From Acidobacteriota bacterium (lineage in GTDB: Bacteria; Acidobacteriota; Terriglobia; UBA7540): 5,082 nucleotides of DNA. The position numbers and the translations under genes are program-made. The stretch lies in contig JAKAWN010000474.1 of NCBI GenBank assembly GCA_021827245.1, forward strand, positions 1 to 5,082, in the 5' to 3' direction. This document shows, piece by piece, positions 1-5,082 of this stretch. The notes beneath the pieces were generated by a model. That model searched no databases and was not told the DNA's origin. It saw nothing but the letters and a program-made list of their open reading frames with translations. Position 1 is the first letter of the stretch, and each line of letters starts with the position of its first letter.

Positions 1-193
1 TTTTTTCGATTTCGTCTTCCGGCCGCAAACATTTCCATTGAAAGTCGCGTTTGGAGGGCATTTTCAGGGGGAAGCACGAGAGGGCTGGAACGAGACCTTG
101 TGAGAGCTGATTCCACTTGTTTGAGGCGTACAAGTCGGTCAGGGCATGGAACCCGGGACGGTACTGGGTGCTCAACGACGTCGGCAGAGAGGA
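1..193 (-). CDS. Possible partial CDS running off the left edge, unknown product
   Basis: The minus strand is open for 64 codons from just after a TGA (194-196) to the window edge. The translation reads like a folded protein, with fragments such as QYRPGFHALTDLYASNKWN and, after an ATG at 59-61, MPSKRDFQWKCLRPEDEIEK. Third codon positions are mostly G or C, as in the real genes nearby. Possible starts are the ATG at 59-61 or a TTG at 173-175, but neither has a purine-rich ribosome binding site. The plus strand is also open over 1-222, but its translation is rich in Arg, Ser and Thr with low GC at third positions, as expected of a shadow frame. I do not recognise a family. It may be a gene start, a decayed remnant or chance. 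Confidence 0.22.
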
Positions 194-236
194 TCAGGGT
201 GAGAATCCGCCCGCACTTGTGAAGGGAAATGAACAT

Positions 237-250
237 AGCGCCAGCGCTCG
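237..250. repeat. Inverted repeat, left copy (AGCGCCAGCGCTCG)
   Basis: AGCGCCAGCGCTCG here is the exact reverse complement of CGAGCGCTGGCGCT at 410-423. The first 12 bases are themselves a 5-bp hairpin, AGCGC-CA-GCGCT, and the mate has the same structure. Two 14-base matches 159 bases apart are more than expected by chance in such a short stretch. GC-rich self-complementary words are common, however, so this may mean nothing. Confidence 0.4.
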
Positions 251-409
251 ATAGCCAGTGGGTCTGCATCTGCCGGTGCCGACTCTCGATCAGCACGATA
301 GCGATGGCCCTGTTGCCTTAGTCGACACCTTACTTAAGAGTTTCGGGGAAAGGGCGATTCCGTGGTATCATTGTGGGCGCTATCGGAAGCGACGCAAGGA
401 CACCTGTTC

Positions 410-423
410 CGAGCGCTGGCGCT
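410..423. repeat. Inverted repeat, right copy (CGAGCGCTGGCGCT)
   Basis: This is the mate of the repeat at 237-250, an exact 14-base reverse complement, and also contains a short hairpin (AGCGC-TG-GCGCT). It lies about 165 bases upstream of the candidate promoter of the PEGA gene. No flanking target duplication or transposase is visible, so I do not call a mobile element. Confidence 0.4.
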
Positions 424-587
424 TCCGGTCCCTAGTCTATTCTAAGTCAGTGGCAGCAGGGAAGCGATGTCTCAAGGTCTTCCGGAGCGGTTCCCAATCC
501 GTATCGGGCTAATCAATGAGGGGGACCGTGTACTTACCGGGTGGACGAGAAATCGCCGCAGGTCAGCGAATTGTCCTTGAGATACCG

Positions 588-616
588 TTGCTTCCTGTCG
601 ACGAGAGACTTATGAT
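588..616 (+). promoter_or_regulatory. Candidate sigma70-type promoter for the PEGA gene
   Basis: A -10 hexamer TATGAT (611-616) matches five of six consensus bases. It follows a weak -35, TTGCTT (588-593), which matches only the TTG half, at the ideal 17-base spacing. Transcription would begin near 622-624 and give a leader of about 17 bases, just enough for the GGAG site at 629-632. There is no extended -10 TG. The call rests on hexamer match, spacing and position only. Confidence 0.35.
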
Positions 617-627
617 TCCTTAAGGAA
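616..627. promoter_or_regulatory. Perfect 12-bp palindrome TTCCTTAAGGAA at the expected transcription start
   Basis: TTCCTTAAGGAA is fully self-complementary. It overlaps the last base of the candidate -10 box and ends one base before the CGGAGA ribosome binding region. A dimeric repressor bound here would cover the start site. In the transcript it could at most form a very small hairpin, so a DNA operator is the more natural reading. No regulator gene is present in the window to pair with it. A chance palindrome is possible. Confidence 0.3.
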
Positions 628-639
628 CGGAGAACTAAA

Positions 640-1407
640 ATGGCACATCGACTGCGACTTGTGTGTATCATTGCTGTTTCCTTCCTCACCTCAGCCGCGC
701 TGGCTCTGGGGCAGAGTACCAGTTCCCTTGGGCTCGGCTTTTCGGGCAGTCTGGCTCCGGGATCCTACCAGTCCCTGGGGACCGTGCCCGCGTTGTCGGG
801 ACAGACGAGCGCCAGCACTTCCAGCACATTCCGTGATTTCTCTCGTGCGCCTGAGTCGGGTGAGTATGGCCGCCAATACGGCAACTATGGTTACTATACT
901 TCTGACTTGGCTTCCTTGTTCCCCGGGTATTTTGCTTCCTATTTTGACAGTGGCTATGCGGACGCGTATGGCTATGGTGGAGGTCCTTACCAGCAAGGTG
1001 GATCTCAGCAAAACGGCAACGGAAACCAAAGTCAGAGCCAGAACGACAATCAGAACCAGGGCCTGAATGGAAACCAGAATCAGAATCAAGGCAAGCAAGG
1101 ACAGGGAAAGCAAGAGGCGCCGCCTGAAAAGCCCCAGTATTTGACCTACACCCCGAAGAAGGAATCACTGCAGGAACAAGCGAAGTCCGGCAAGTCCGCG
1201 GCTGTTGACTTTAAATCCTCTCCGGACGGCGCGGAAATCACAGTGGATGGCTACTTTGTGGGGCGCACCCCGACCACAGTTCACATTCCGCTCGGCGAGC
1301 ATTTAGTCTCAATCACAAAGTGGGGCTATCGGTCGTGGGACCAGGAATTAAATGTCACGGACGAGAAGTCCGTAAGCATCAACCCCACGTTACAAAAAGA
1401 CTGGTAG
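640..1407 (+). CDS. Secreted PEGA-domain protein with Tyr/Gly-rich and Gln/Asn-rich linker
   Basis: This is a 255-residue exported protein. The ATG start has GGAG at 629-632, seven bases upstream. Residues 1-24 form a Sec signal peptide (basic MAHRLR, then a hydrophobic core, ALALG before Q25). Residues 25-75 are Ser/Gly/Thr-rich. Residues 76-117 are Tyr/Gly-rich with many aromatics, 118-158 are mostly Gln, Asn and Gly, and a Pro/Lys-rich hinge follows. Residues about 188-253 form a PEGA domain: VDFKSSPDGAEITVDGYFVG, then GRTPTTVHIPLGEHLVSITKWGY, seen as the usual 'G..I.VDG...G.TP..V.IP.G.H.V...K.GY' pattern. PEGA domains are small beta folds found in surface and envelope proteins, and their role is mostly binding or display. 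I infer a periplasmic or surface location. The gene converges on the hydrolase gene to its right and is unlikely to share its transcript. The domain call is strong; the function is unknown. Confidence 0.88.
   Translation: MAHRLRLVCIIAVSFLTSAALALGQSTSSLGLGFSGSLAPGSYQSLGTVPALSGQTSASTSSTFRDFSRAPESGEYGRQYGNYGYYTSDLASLFPGYFASYFDSGYADAYGYGGGPYQQGGSQQNGNGNQSQSQNDNQNQGLNGNQNQNQGKQGQGKQEAPPEKPQYLTYTPKKESLQEQAKSGKSAAVDFKSSPDGAEITVDGYFVGRTPTTVHIPLGEHLVSITKWGYRSWDQELNVTDEKSVSINPTLQKDW
991..1113 (+). repeat. Low-complexity Gln/Asn/Gly-coding tract
   Basis: This part of the PEGA gene encodes residues 118-158, built almost only from Gln, Asn, Gly, Ser and Lys, with repeated NQNQ and GKQGQGKQ units. At DNA level it is a run of imperfect CAGAAT/AACCAG/CAAGGC-type repeats, A-rich on the coding strand and unlike the flanks. 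Such tracts act as flexible linkers and can change length by slippage. The low-complexity character is seen directly; the linker role is inferred. Confidence 0.7.
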
Positions 1408-1572
1408 TCATCGACGTTCTCTTGTGTGCTCAGCGAATGTCGCCGGCGCACAACACTCTATTGCTCTGCCGGATGGCATCGTTCCCACAAGAGCATAACT
1501 GCGGGCGTTCCGCTGCAGCACTCAATTCAGACGCCGGCTGCTCTGACGGACTGCTCAGCGTCAAGCCGCTTC

Positions 1573-3024
1573 TCACGCAGTCTTTGATGCCGGGTGAAAG
1601 CCTTTATTGAGCCCCACCATCTTGAGCGCTTTTCTGGGCTCCGGATTGGCCATAAACCAGCGCCATATGTTGCCGGAACGCGCATTCTCTGTGCTGAGCA
1701 GTGTGACGCCCTGGTCGATGCCAAGCACGTAGGTGTCCACCCAGCCGGTAATCGGGTTGAAGGCGTCCACAAATCCGTAACGTCCCCAAACGGGCTTGCC
1801 CTTAATCTCCCCGCTGCCGAATTTCTCCTTCATTGTGCGGATCGCGGCCAGGCAGATTTGCGGAGTGAACATCATGGACCCGCCGGCGGCGCAGGGAACA
1901 ACGGTGCCGTCAATGTGATCGACCACTGGCACCCGGCCCCAGGCTGTATAGCCGTGGGCGCTATCCGATGCCGTGACTCCCCACACATTTCCGGTGTAAT
2001 CGGGAAACCGCTTTGAGAGACTCATGCAGAACGCTCGGTTGGCAAGTGTGGCAGCAATCGAGTTGATGAAGAAGTTAATATAGGGCGGCTTCGGCTCGAA
2101 GCGATTGCGGTAATCAACGTAAGCATGCGAATACTGGTGGGTGAAAAGCGGCGCAAAATTGAGGAAGCGATAGCCGGCGTAGTCGGTCCATGTCCGGTTC
2201 CAGGCGTACCACGACTTGACCGGCAGGGGATGCGTTGGCGAGCCGATGCCCAGCAGATAGAGCATGGTCTCCTCAGCGTACATGTTCCAATAGGCTTTCA
2301 GGAATCCTTTTTCCGGAAGCCAGCCCATCGAGAGCAATGTGGGGTTCGTGTTACGCATCCAGGGAAAATCGATGCGGTTGTAGATTTTCGTGGCCAGATT
2401 CACAATATCAGAGTCGTCGTGGAACCTCTGGCGCGCGGTCAGAATGCCGCCCAGCAGAAGCGCCGTGTCGATGGAGGAAACCTCACAGTTCCACTTCCTT
2501 TCGCCGGTAACTTGATCGATAAAATGATAGAACCATCCGTGTACGTTCGTGGCCCGGTTGGCGAAGAAGTCGAGGGTGTTTCGGACTCGCTCGCGTGCAT
2601 CGGTTGACGTGATCCAATGGCGTTCAGCGGCAACACAGATCGCCGAAAGCCCGAATCCTGTCGATGCAATGCTGGCCACGTGAAAGCTGTTGCGGCGAAC
2701 CGGTGACCCGTCGCTATGTGCCCTGTCGAGCACAAGCCCCGTCTTCGCGTCGCCCTGTTCCCAGAAGAAGAGGAAGGCACGGTGCTCCAGATCTCCAAGA
2801 AATGCATCGTCTTCCCTGGACAACGTAGTTGGGACTTCGGGCCGCGGTCCTTTACAAAGGTCTTGCCACCAGTGGACAAGCTTTGAATATTCCTCCACGA
2901 ACTTGTTCGTATCGGGAGAGGAAACGTCTCTTCTGCGAGCGCTTGCTGAAAGATCACGGCCGGTGCTCAGGATTGAGGCAAGGGCGCCCCCAGCGAGAAG
3001 TAGACTACATTCGCGACGGTTCAC
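1573..3024 (-). CDS. Exported glycoside hydrolase, COG5368/PF10091 Glycoamylase type (GH144-like)
   Basis: This 483-residue protein matches the PF10091 'Glycoamylase' family (COG5368), an (alpha/alpha)6-barrel group that includes GH144 endo-beta-1,2-glucanases. Family-like blocks in order are: FLGDLEHRAFLFFWEQ (75-90) with VLDRAHSDG just after, IASTGFGLSAICVAAER (119-135), EVSSIDTALLLGG (181-193), YAEETMLYLLGIGSPTHPLP (249-268), FTHQYSHAYVDYR (294-306), WGVTASDSAHGYTAWG (348-363), GRYGFVDAFNP (414-424) and the C-terminal IDQGVTLLSTENARSGNIWR. Length fits a complete member. The N-terminus, MNRRECSLLLAGGALASILS, has a twin-arginine pair and short hydrophobic core, suggesting Tat export; the usual Phe after RRx is Cys here. 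The GTG start is supported because the next in-frame Met is residue 223. It lies 76 bases after the GH39 gene, probably in one operon. Substrate is inferred only: beta-1,2-glucan is possible, but family members are diverse. I did not assign catalytic acids. Confidence 0.88.
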   Translation of the reverse strand: MNRRECSLLLAGGALASILSTGRDLSASARRRDVSSPDTNKFVEEYSKLVHWWQDLCKGPRPEVPTTLSREDDAFLGDLEHRAFLFFWEQGDAKTGLVLDRAHSDGSPVRRNSFHVASIASTGFGLSAICVAAERHWITSTDARERVRNTLDFFANRATNVHGWFYHFIDQVTGERKWNCEVSSIDTALLLGGILTARQRFHDDSDIVNLATKIYNRIDFPWMRNTNPTLLSMGWLPEKGFLKAYWNMYAEETMLYLLGIGSPTHPLPVKSWYAWNRTWTDYAGYRFLNFAPLFTHQYSHAYVDYRNRFEPKPPYINFFINSIAATLANRAFCMSLSKRFPDYTGNVWGVTASDSAHGYTAWGRVPVVDHIDGTVVPCAAGGSMMFTPQICLAAIRTMKEKFGSGEIKGKPVWGRYGFVDAFNPITGWVDTYVLGIDQGVTLLSTENARSGNIWRWFMANPEPRKALKMVGLNKGFHPASKTA

Positions 3025-3028
3025 TGTT

Positions 3029-3035
3029 CCCCCTT
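3029..3035 (-). promoter_or_regulatory. Ribosome binding site supporting the GTG start of the Glycoamylase-type gene
   Basis: On the minus strand AAGGGGG precedes the GTG at 3022-3024 with AACA between. The spacing is short and the match to AGGAGG is imperfect. It is still the only purine-rich run close to a start that would keep the RR-containing signal peptide. Confidence 0.45.
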
Positions 3036-3100
3036 AAGCAAGTGGATGCTGCCAATCGACCGTAAACCAGTATCTCCTGATCGGGCGAATACAACACAAA

Positions 3101-4645
3101 CTAATTTGTAATCTCGATCAAGGACAGAGCATGGGGCTCGAGCTTAAGCGAAAGCGCTAGATTGTCTGCTGAAACCGGTTCTATTGTGGGTGCAGGCATC
3201 TGGCCCGCCTGGCGCAGGATTTTCTGCTGTTCGAAGCTCGGGAAGTCCGGTTTCCCCATGGCGTCCCATGTGGCCAGGGGCGAGCCGTGGTTTTTGTCAA
3301 CGGTCCAGATGATCGCTTTATGGGCGCCGCTGAGACCCTTAAAGGAGAGGTGATAGGTTTTGGCGCTTCCACCGTTGCCGGGTGGCGCATAATTCCAAAG
3401 GGCGATGGCAAGCGTTCCGTCGGCACGCCGGGTGACGATAATAGGTCCAGAATTCTCCGCGAGCCGTTCGTTGCCCAACTGATGAAGGAGCGCAAAGTCG
3501 TTGTAGGAAGCCTTGTCAATATGCCCCGTCGCGATGAGCCCAAACCCGCCGTAAAAAGGCCGCTTGACCACGCCCTGTTCCTCAAAGACATCGGAAAAAT
3601 CCCAGTAGGAGAGCAGATGAACCAAGCCGTCGCAGCGGCTGATGGTTTCAGCCAGCCAGGGGCCCATAAATGAGGAATCAGTGACGTCTACGATGTTCAT
3701 GTAACTAGCATTATATTCGCTGAAGATGATGGGAAGGTTGGGCATCTGTGATGCCTTTACCTCCTTGTAAACCTTCTTGACGGCCAGGCTGACCATGTCA
3801 CGTCGCGCAATATGCTGATGGGTGCCGAAAACATCTTCCGCGGTGTCATCGCCATAGACGTGCGTGGAGACGAAATCGACGGGAACCTTGTCCTGGACAC
3901 AGTGGCGAATGAACGCACTGACCCAGGCGGCTTGCGCGGTTGCAGGGCCGCCAACGCGAAGGCGTGGGCTGACGCTTTTGAGAGCACGGGCAGAGACATC
4001 GTAAAGGTGAAAATATGTGGCCTGTTTTGGCTTGCCTGCCCAGAACCCTATGTTCGGCTCATTCCAGACTTCGAAGTACCACTTGGAAACCTCGTTGATG
4101 CCGTAGCGGTCAACAAGGTGCTGCGCGAATGCACGGATGAGATCTCCCCAGAGATTCCAGTTTTTGGGCGGCGAGATGTAAGGATGGTAAAAGAAGCTCT
4201 GCCGTTCGGGTGTCGATGCCAGATCTTTCGGCATGAAACTCAATTCAACATAAGGACGAATCCCTTTGGCAAGCAAGCCGTCGTAGATCTGGTCCACGTA
4301 AGAGAAATTGTAGACGGGCTGGCCTTGCTTGTTTACATGATATAAACCCACCCCTCGGTCGAAAATGCCGTGGAAACGGACATATTGGAAGTCCGTGACA
4401 CGTTTTACTGACCTCAAGTCACGGCGGTAGCTCTGGCGCAGCGAAAGAATGGCATGCCCCGAGCCAAACATCCTTTCCCAATAGTGCGGGAAGGGATGGG
4501 CGGGTGCGTCGGTGTTGATGACGATTGTTTTGGTGCGCGACGCGGACCTTTGCTGGCCGAGCAGTACGCCCGAGCGCCACGTGAAGGCGAGTGCGAGCAA
4601 GACGAAGCTTGTGGCCACTGTCGTTCGAGGATGAAAAGTTTTCAT
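3101..4645 (-). CDS. Secreted GH39-family glycoside hydrolase (beta-xylosidase/iduronidase-like)
   Basis: From the ATG at 4643-4645 the protein has 514 residues; the frame is open 33 codons further upstream. The later start is preferred because it has AGGAG at 4657-4661 and opens directly into a signal peptide (MKTFHPRTT, hydrophobic VATSFVLLALAF, end near LLGQ). A (beta/alpha)8 barrel of the GH39 clan A type follows. It shows VRFHGIF (about 89-95), GIRPYVELSFMPKDLAS (128-144), the acid/base Glu196 in EVWNEPN, VGGPATA, DFVSTHVYG (257-265) and the nucleophile Glu310 in IIFSEYNASYMN. Glu spacing of 114 matches known GH39 xylosidases. YWDFSDVFEEQG and RPFYGGFGLI close the barrel; the last 120 or so residues look like the usual beta-sandwich domain. 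Both catalytic residues are present, so it should be active. It is a retaining enzyme by family. The sugar could be xylose, iduronic acid or another. It lies between a TonB receptor and a second hydrolase on the same strand. Confidence 0.93.
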   Translation of the reverse strand: MKTFHPRTTVATSFVLLALAFTWRSGVLLGQQRSASRTKTIVINTDAPAHPFPHYWERMFGSGHAILSLRQSYRRDLRSVKRVTDFQYVRFHGIFDRGVGLYHVNKQGQPVYNFSYVDQIYDGLLAKGIRPYVELSFMPKDLASTPERQSFFYHPYISPPKNWNLWGDLIRAFAQHLVDRYGINEVSKWYFEVWNEPNIGFWAGKPKQATYFHLYDVSARALKSVSPRLRVGGPATAQAAWVSAFIRHCVQDKVPVDFVSTHVYGDDTAEDVFGTHQHIARRDMVSLAVKKVYKEVKASQMPNLPIIFSEYNASYMNIVDVTDSSFMGPWLAETISRCDGLVHLLSYWDFSDVFEEQGVVKRPFYGGFGLIATGHIDKASYNDFALLHQLGNERLAENSGPIIVTRRADGTLAIALWNYAPPGNGGSAKTYHLSFKGLSGAHKAIIWTVDKNHGSPLATWDAMGKPDFPSFEQQKILRQAGQMPAPTIEPVSADNLALSLKLEPHALSLIEITN

Positions 4646-4656
4646 GTTGTTGGCTT

Positions 4657-4661
4657 CTCCT
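4657..4661 (-). promoter_or_regulatory. Ribosome binding site deciding the GH39 start
   Basis: AGGAG on the minus strand sits 11 bases before the ATG at 4643-4645, slightly long but acceptable. The upstream ATG at 4742-4744 has no such site and would add a Cys- and Arg-rich stretch before the signal peptide, so I take the downstream start. Confidence 0.6.
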
Positions 4662-4821
4662 GAAGCAATTTGAAATGTCCGTTGTGACGCTCGCGTTGAT
4701 GCGCAACCCCTGTGAGAGCAGTAACGGCAAACAACGTCGAGCAATGTTGTGATCCATCGAGACCGCTGCGAACTGATGCAAGCTGCTGAGTTTGCCGCTC
4801 GACACCACCTGCGAGGTTAGA

Positions 4822-4867
4822 GCGGACTCTTTACTTTCTGATCTTACCTGCTTTGCAAAGAGTCCGC
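4822..4867 (-). repeat. Intercistronic 11-bp perfect inverted repeat (stem-loop) after the TonB receptor gene
   Basis: GCGGACTCTTT (4822-4832) and AAAGAGTCCGC (4857-4867) are exact reverse complements separated by 24 bases. The right arm overlaps a 10-bp palindrome CTTTGCAAAG (4851-4860). It lies 39 bases past the receptor stop codon and 176 bases before the GH39 start. In the minus-strand transcript it would form an 11-bp stem with a 24-base loop. No U-rich tail follows (the next bases are TCTAACC), so it is not a canonical intrinsic terminator. It could protect the upstream mRNA 3' end, cause partial termination, or act as an operator. The repeat is certain; its role is not. Confidence 0.7.
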
Positions 4868-4906
4868 CTGCCGCGACAAATCAAAGGACGTTGCTGAACA
4901 CGAAGG

Positions 4907-5082
4907 TTAGAAGCTGAACCTCGCCTCCAGCGAGATCACGCGACCCGTCAGCGCATTCTGTGCTTGGTCAAACTGCGGATTGCTGGTCGTGCCGTTATAG
5001 CTGATGGTTGTATTGAGGCTGCCAGGGTTCAGGTTCAACTTGTTGAAGATGTTGTAGAAGTTGCCTACAAGGTCGAATCTTG
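4907..5082 (-). CDS. TonB-dependent receptor, C-terminal 57 residues (partial)
   Basis: A minus-strand frame enters from the right edge and ends at TAA (4907-4909), giving 57 residues. It reads RFDLVGNFYNIFNKLNLN, then a Thr/Asn-rich loop, and ends in QNALTGRVISLEARFSF. The 'FN.FN' strand and the final amphipathic strand ending in Phe are hallmarks of the last beta strands of an outer-membrane beta barrel, where the terminal Phe is the insertion signal. The overall style matches the large carboxypeptidase-regulatory-like TonB receptors of Acidobacteriota, usually around 1,000 residues or more, so most of the gene lies outside. By context it would import the glycan or oligosaccharide handled by the two downstream hydrolases, using TonB energy. 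A non-transporting outer-membrane barrel is the main alternative. Confidence 0.8.
   Translation of the reverse strand, partial: RFDLVGNFYNIFNKLNLNPGSLNTTISYNGTTSNPQFDQAQNALTGRVISLEARFSF

Larger units (their letters stand above)
194..587. other. Non-coding stretch with no supported gene
   Basis: I see no convincing gene here. A plus-strand frame at 258-512 (84 codons, GTG start) has no ribosome binding site, ends in an Arg/Ser/Lys-rich tail and resembles no family I know, so I do not call it. The only structure I can point to is a 14-base inverted repeat pair at 237-250 and 410-423. The stretch may hold upstream regulatory DNA for the PEGA gene or be degraded sequence. Confidence 0.5.

Noticed and set aside
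258..512. 84-codon plus-strand frame with a GTG start
   Set aside because: No ribosome binding site, no recognisable motif, and an Arg/Lys/Ser-rich tail typical of a chance frame.
686..1168. Minus-strand frames of 140-160 codons opposite the PEGA gene
   Set aside because: Their unusual composition simply mirrors the low-complexity coding tract of the plus strand.
1408..1572. Possible bidirectional terminator between the convergent genes
   Set aside because: Only short or bulged pairings are visible (for example CTCTTGTG at 1419-1426 with CACAAGAG at 1486-1493, 59 bases apart), and no T-run follows any of them.
2125..2607. 160-codon plus-strand frame opposite the Glycoamylase-type gene
   Set aside because: Antisense shadow of conserved family blocks; no independent evidence.
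3812..4345. 177-codon plus-strand frame opposite the GH39 gene
   Set aside because: It lies wholly antisense to a well-supported catalytic domain and resembles no family.
4646..4744. N-terminal extension of the GH39 protein to the ATG at 4742-4744
   Set aside because: It would put 33 Cys/Arg-rich residues before a clear signal peptide; the inner ATG has AGGAG upstream.
4419..4808. 129-codon minus-strand frame overlapping the GH39 start
   Set aside because: It overlaps the GH39 signal peptide and barrel start in another frame, with composition typical of a shadow.
4646..4821. Separate promoter for the GH39 gene
   Set aside because: I found no pair of -35 and -10 hexamers with acceptable match and spacing on the minus strand.

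Overview
This window most likely comes from an Acidobacteriota genome, probably a soil-type Terriglobia lineage. The best clue is the partial gene at the right edge. It encodes the last strands of a TonB-dependent receptor and ends in QNALTGRVISLEARFSF, the kind of C-terminus common in the large carboxypeptidase-regulatory-like/TonB receptors that are abundant in this phylum. Moderately high GC, a Tat-type secreted hydrolase with a COG5368/Glycoamylase fold and a small secreted PEGA protein fit the same picture. The assignment is inference, because no rRNA or housekeeping marker is present.

Layout from left to right. Positions 1-193 hold a weak open frame on the minus strand that runs off the left edge. 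Positions 194-587 hold no gene I can support, only a 14-base inverted repeat. A candidate sigma70-type promoter and a perfect 12-bp palindrome (588-627) precede a plus-strand gene (640-1407). That gene encodes a 255-residue secreted protein with a Tyr/Gly-rich part, a Gln/Asn-rich linker and a C-terminal PEGA domain. It converges on the next gene, with a 165-base gap lacking an obvious terminator.

The rest reads on the minus strand, in transcription order from the right edge: the TonB-dependent receptor C-terminus (4907-5082), a 261-base gap with an 11-bp perfect inverted repeat, a GH39-family glycoside hydrolase (3101-4645), and after 76 bases a COG5368/PF10091 'Glycoamylase'-type hydrolase related to GH144 (1573-3024). 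Together these look like a small saccharide-uptake locus. The receptor would import an oligosaccharide or complex glycan across the outer membrane, and two exported hydrolases would cut it, one exported by Sec and one apparently by Tat. The substrate cannot be fixed from sequence. Known activities point to xylosides, iduronides or related sugars for GH39, and to beta-1,2-glucan for characterised GH144 members.

I see no CRISPR array, tRNA, rRNA, transposase or defence system, and nothing that amounts to a wholly new system. The points most worth checking are the intercistronic stem-loop, the GH39/GH144-like pairing, and the PEGA protein with its palindrome-marked start region.
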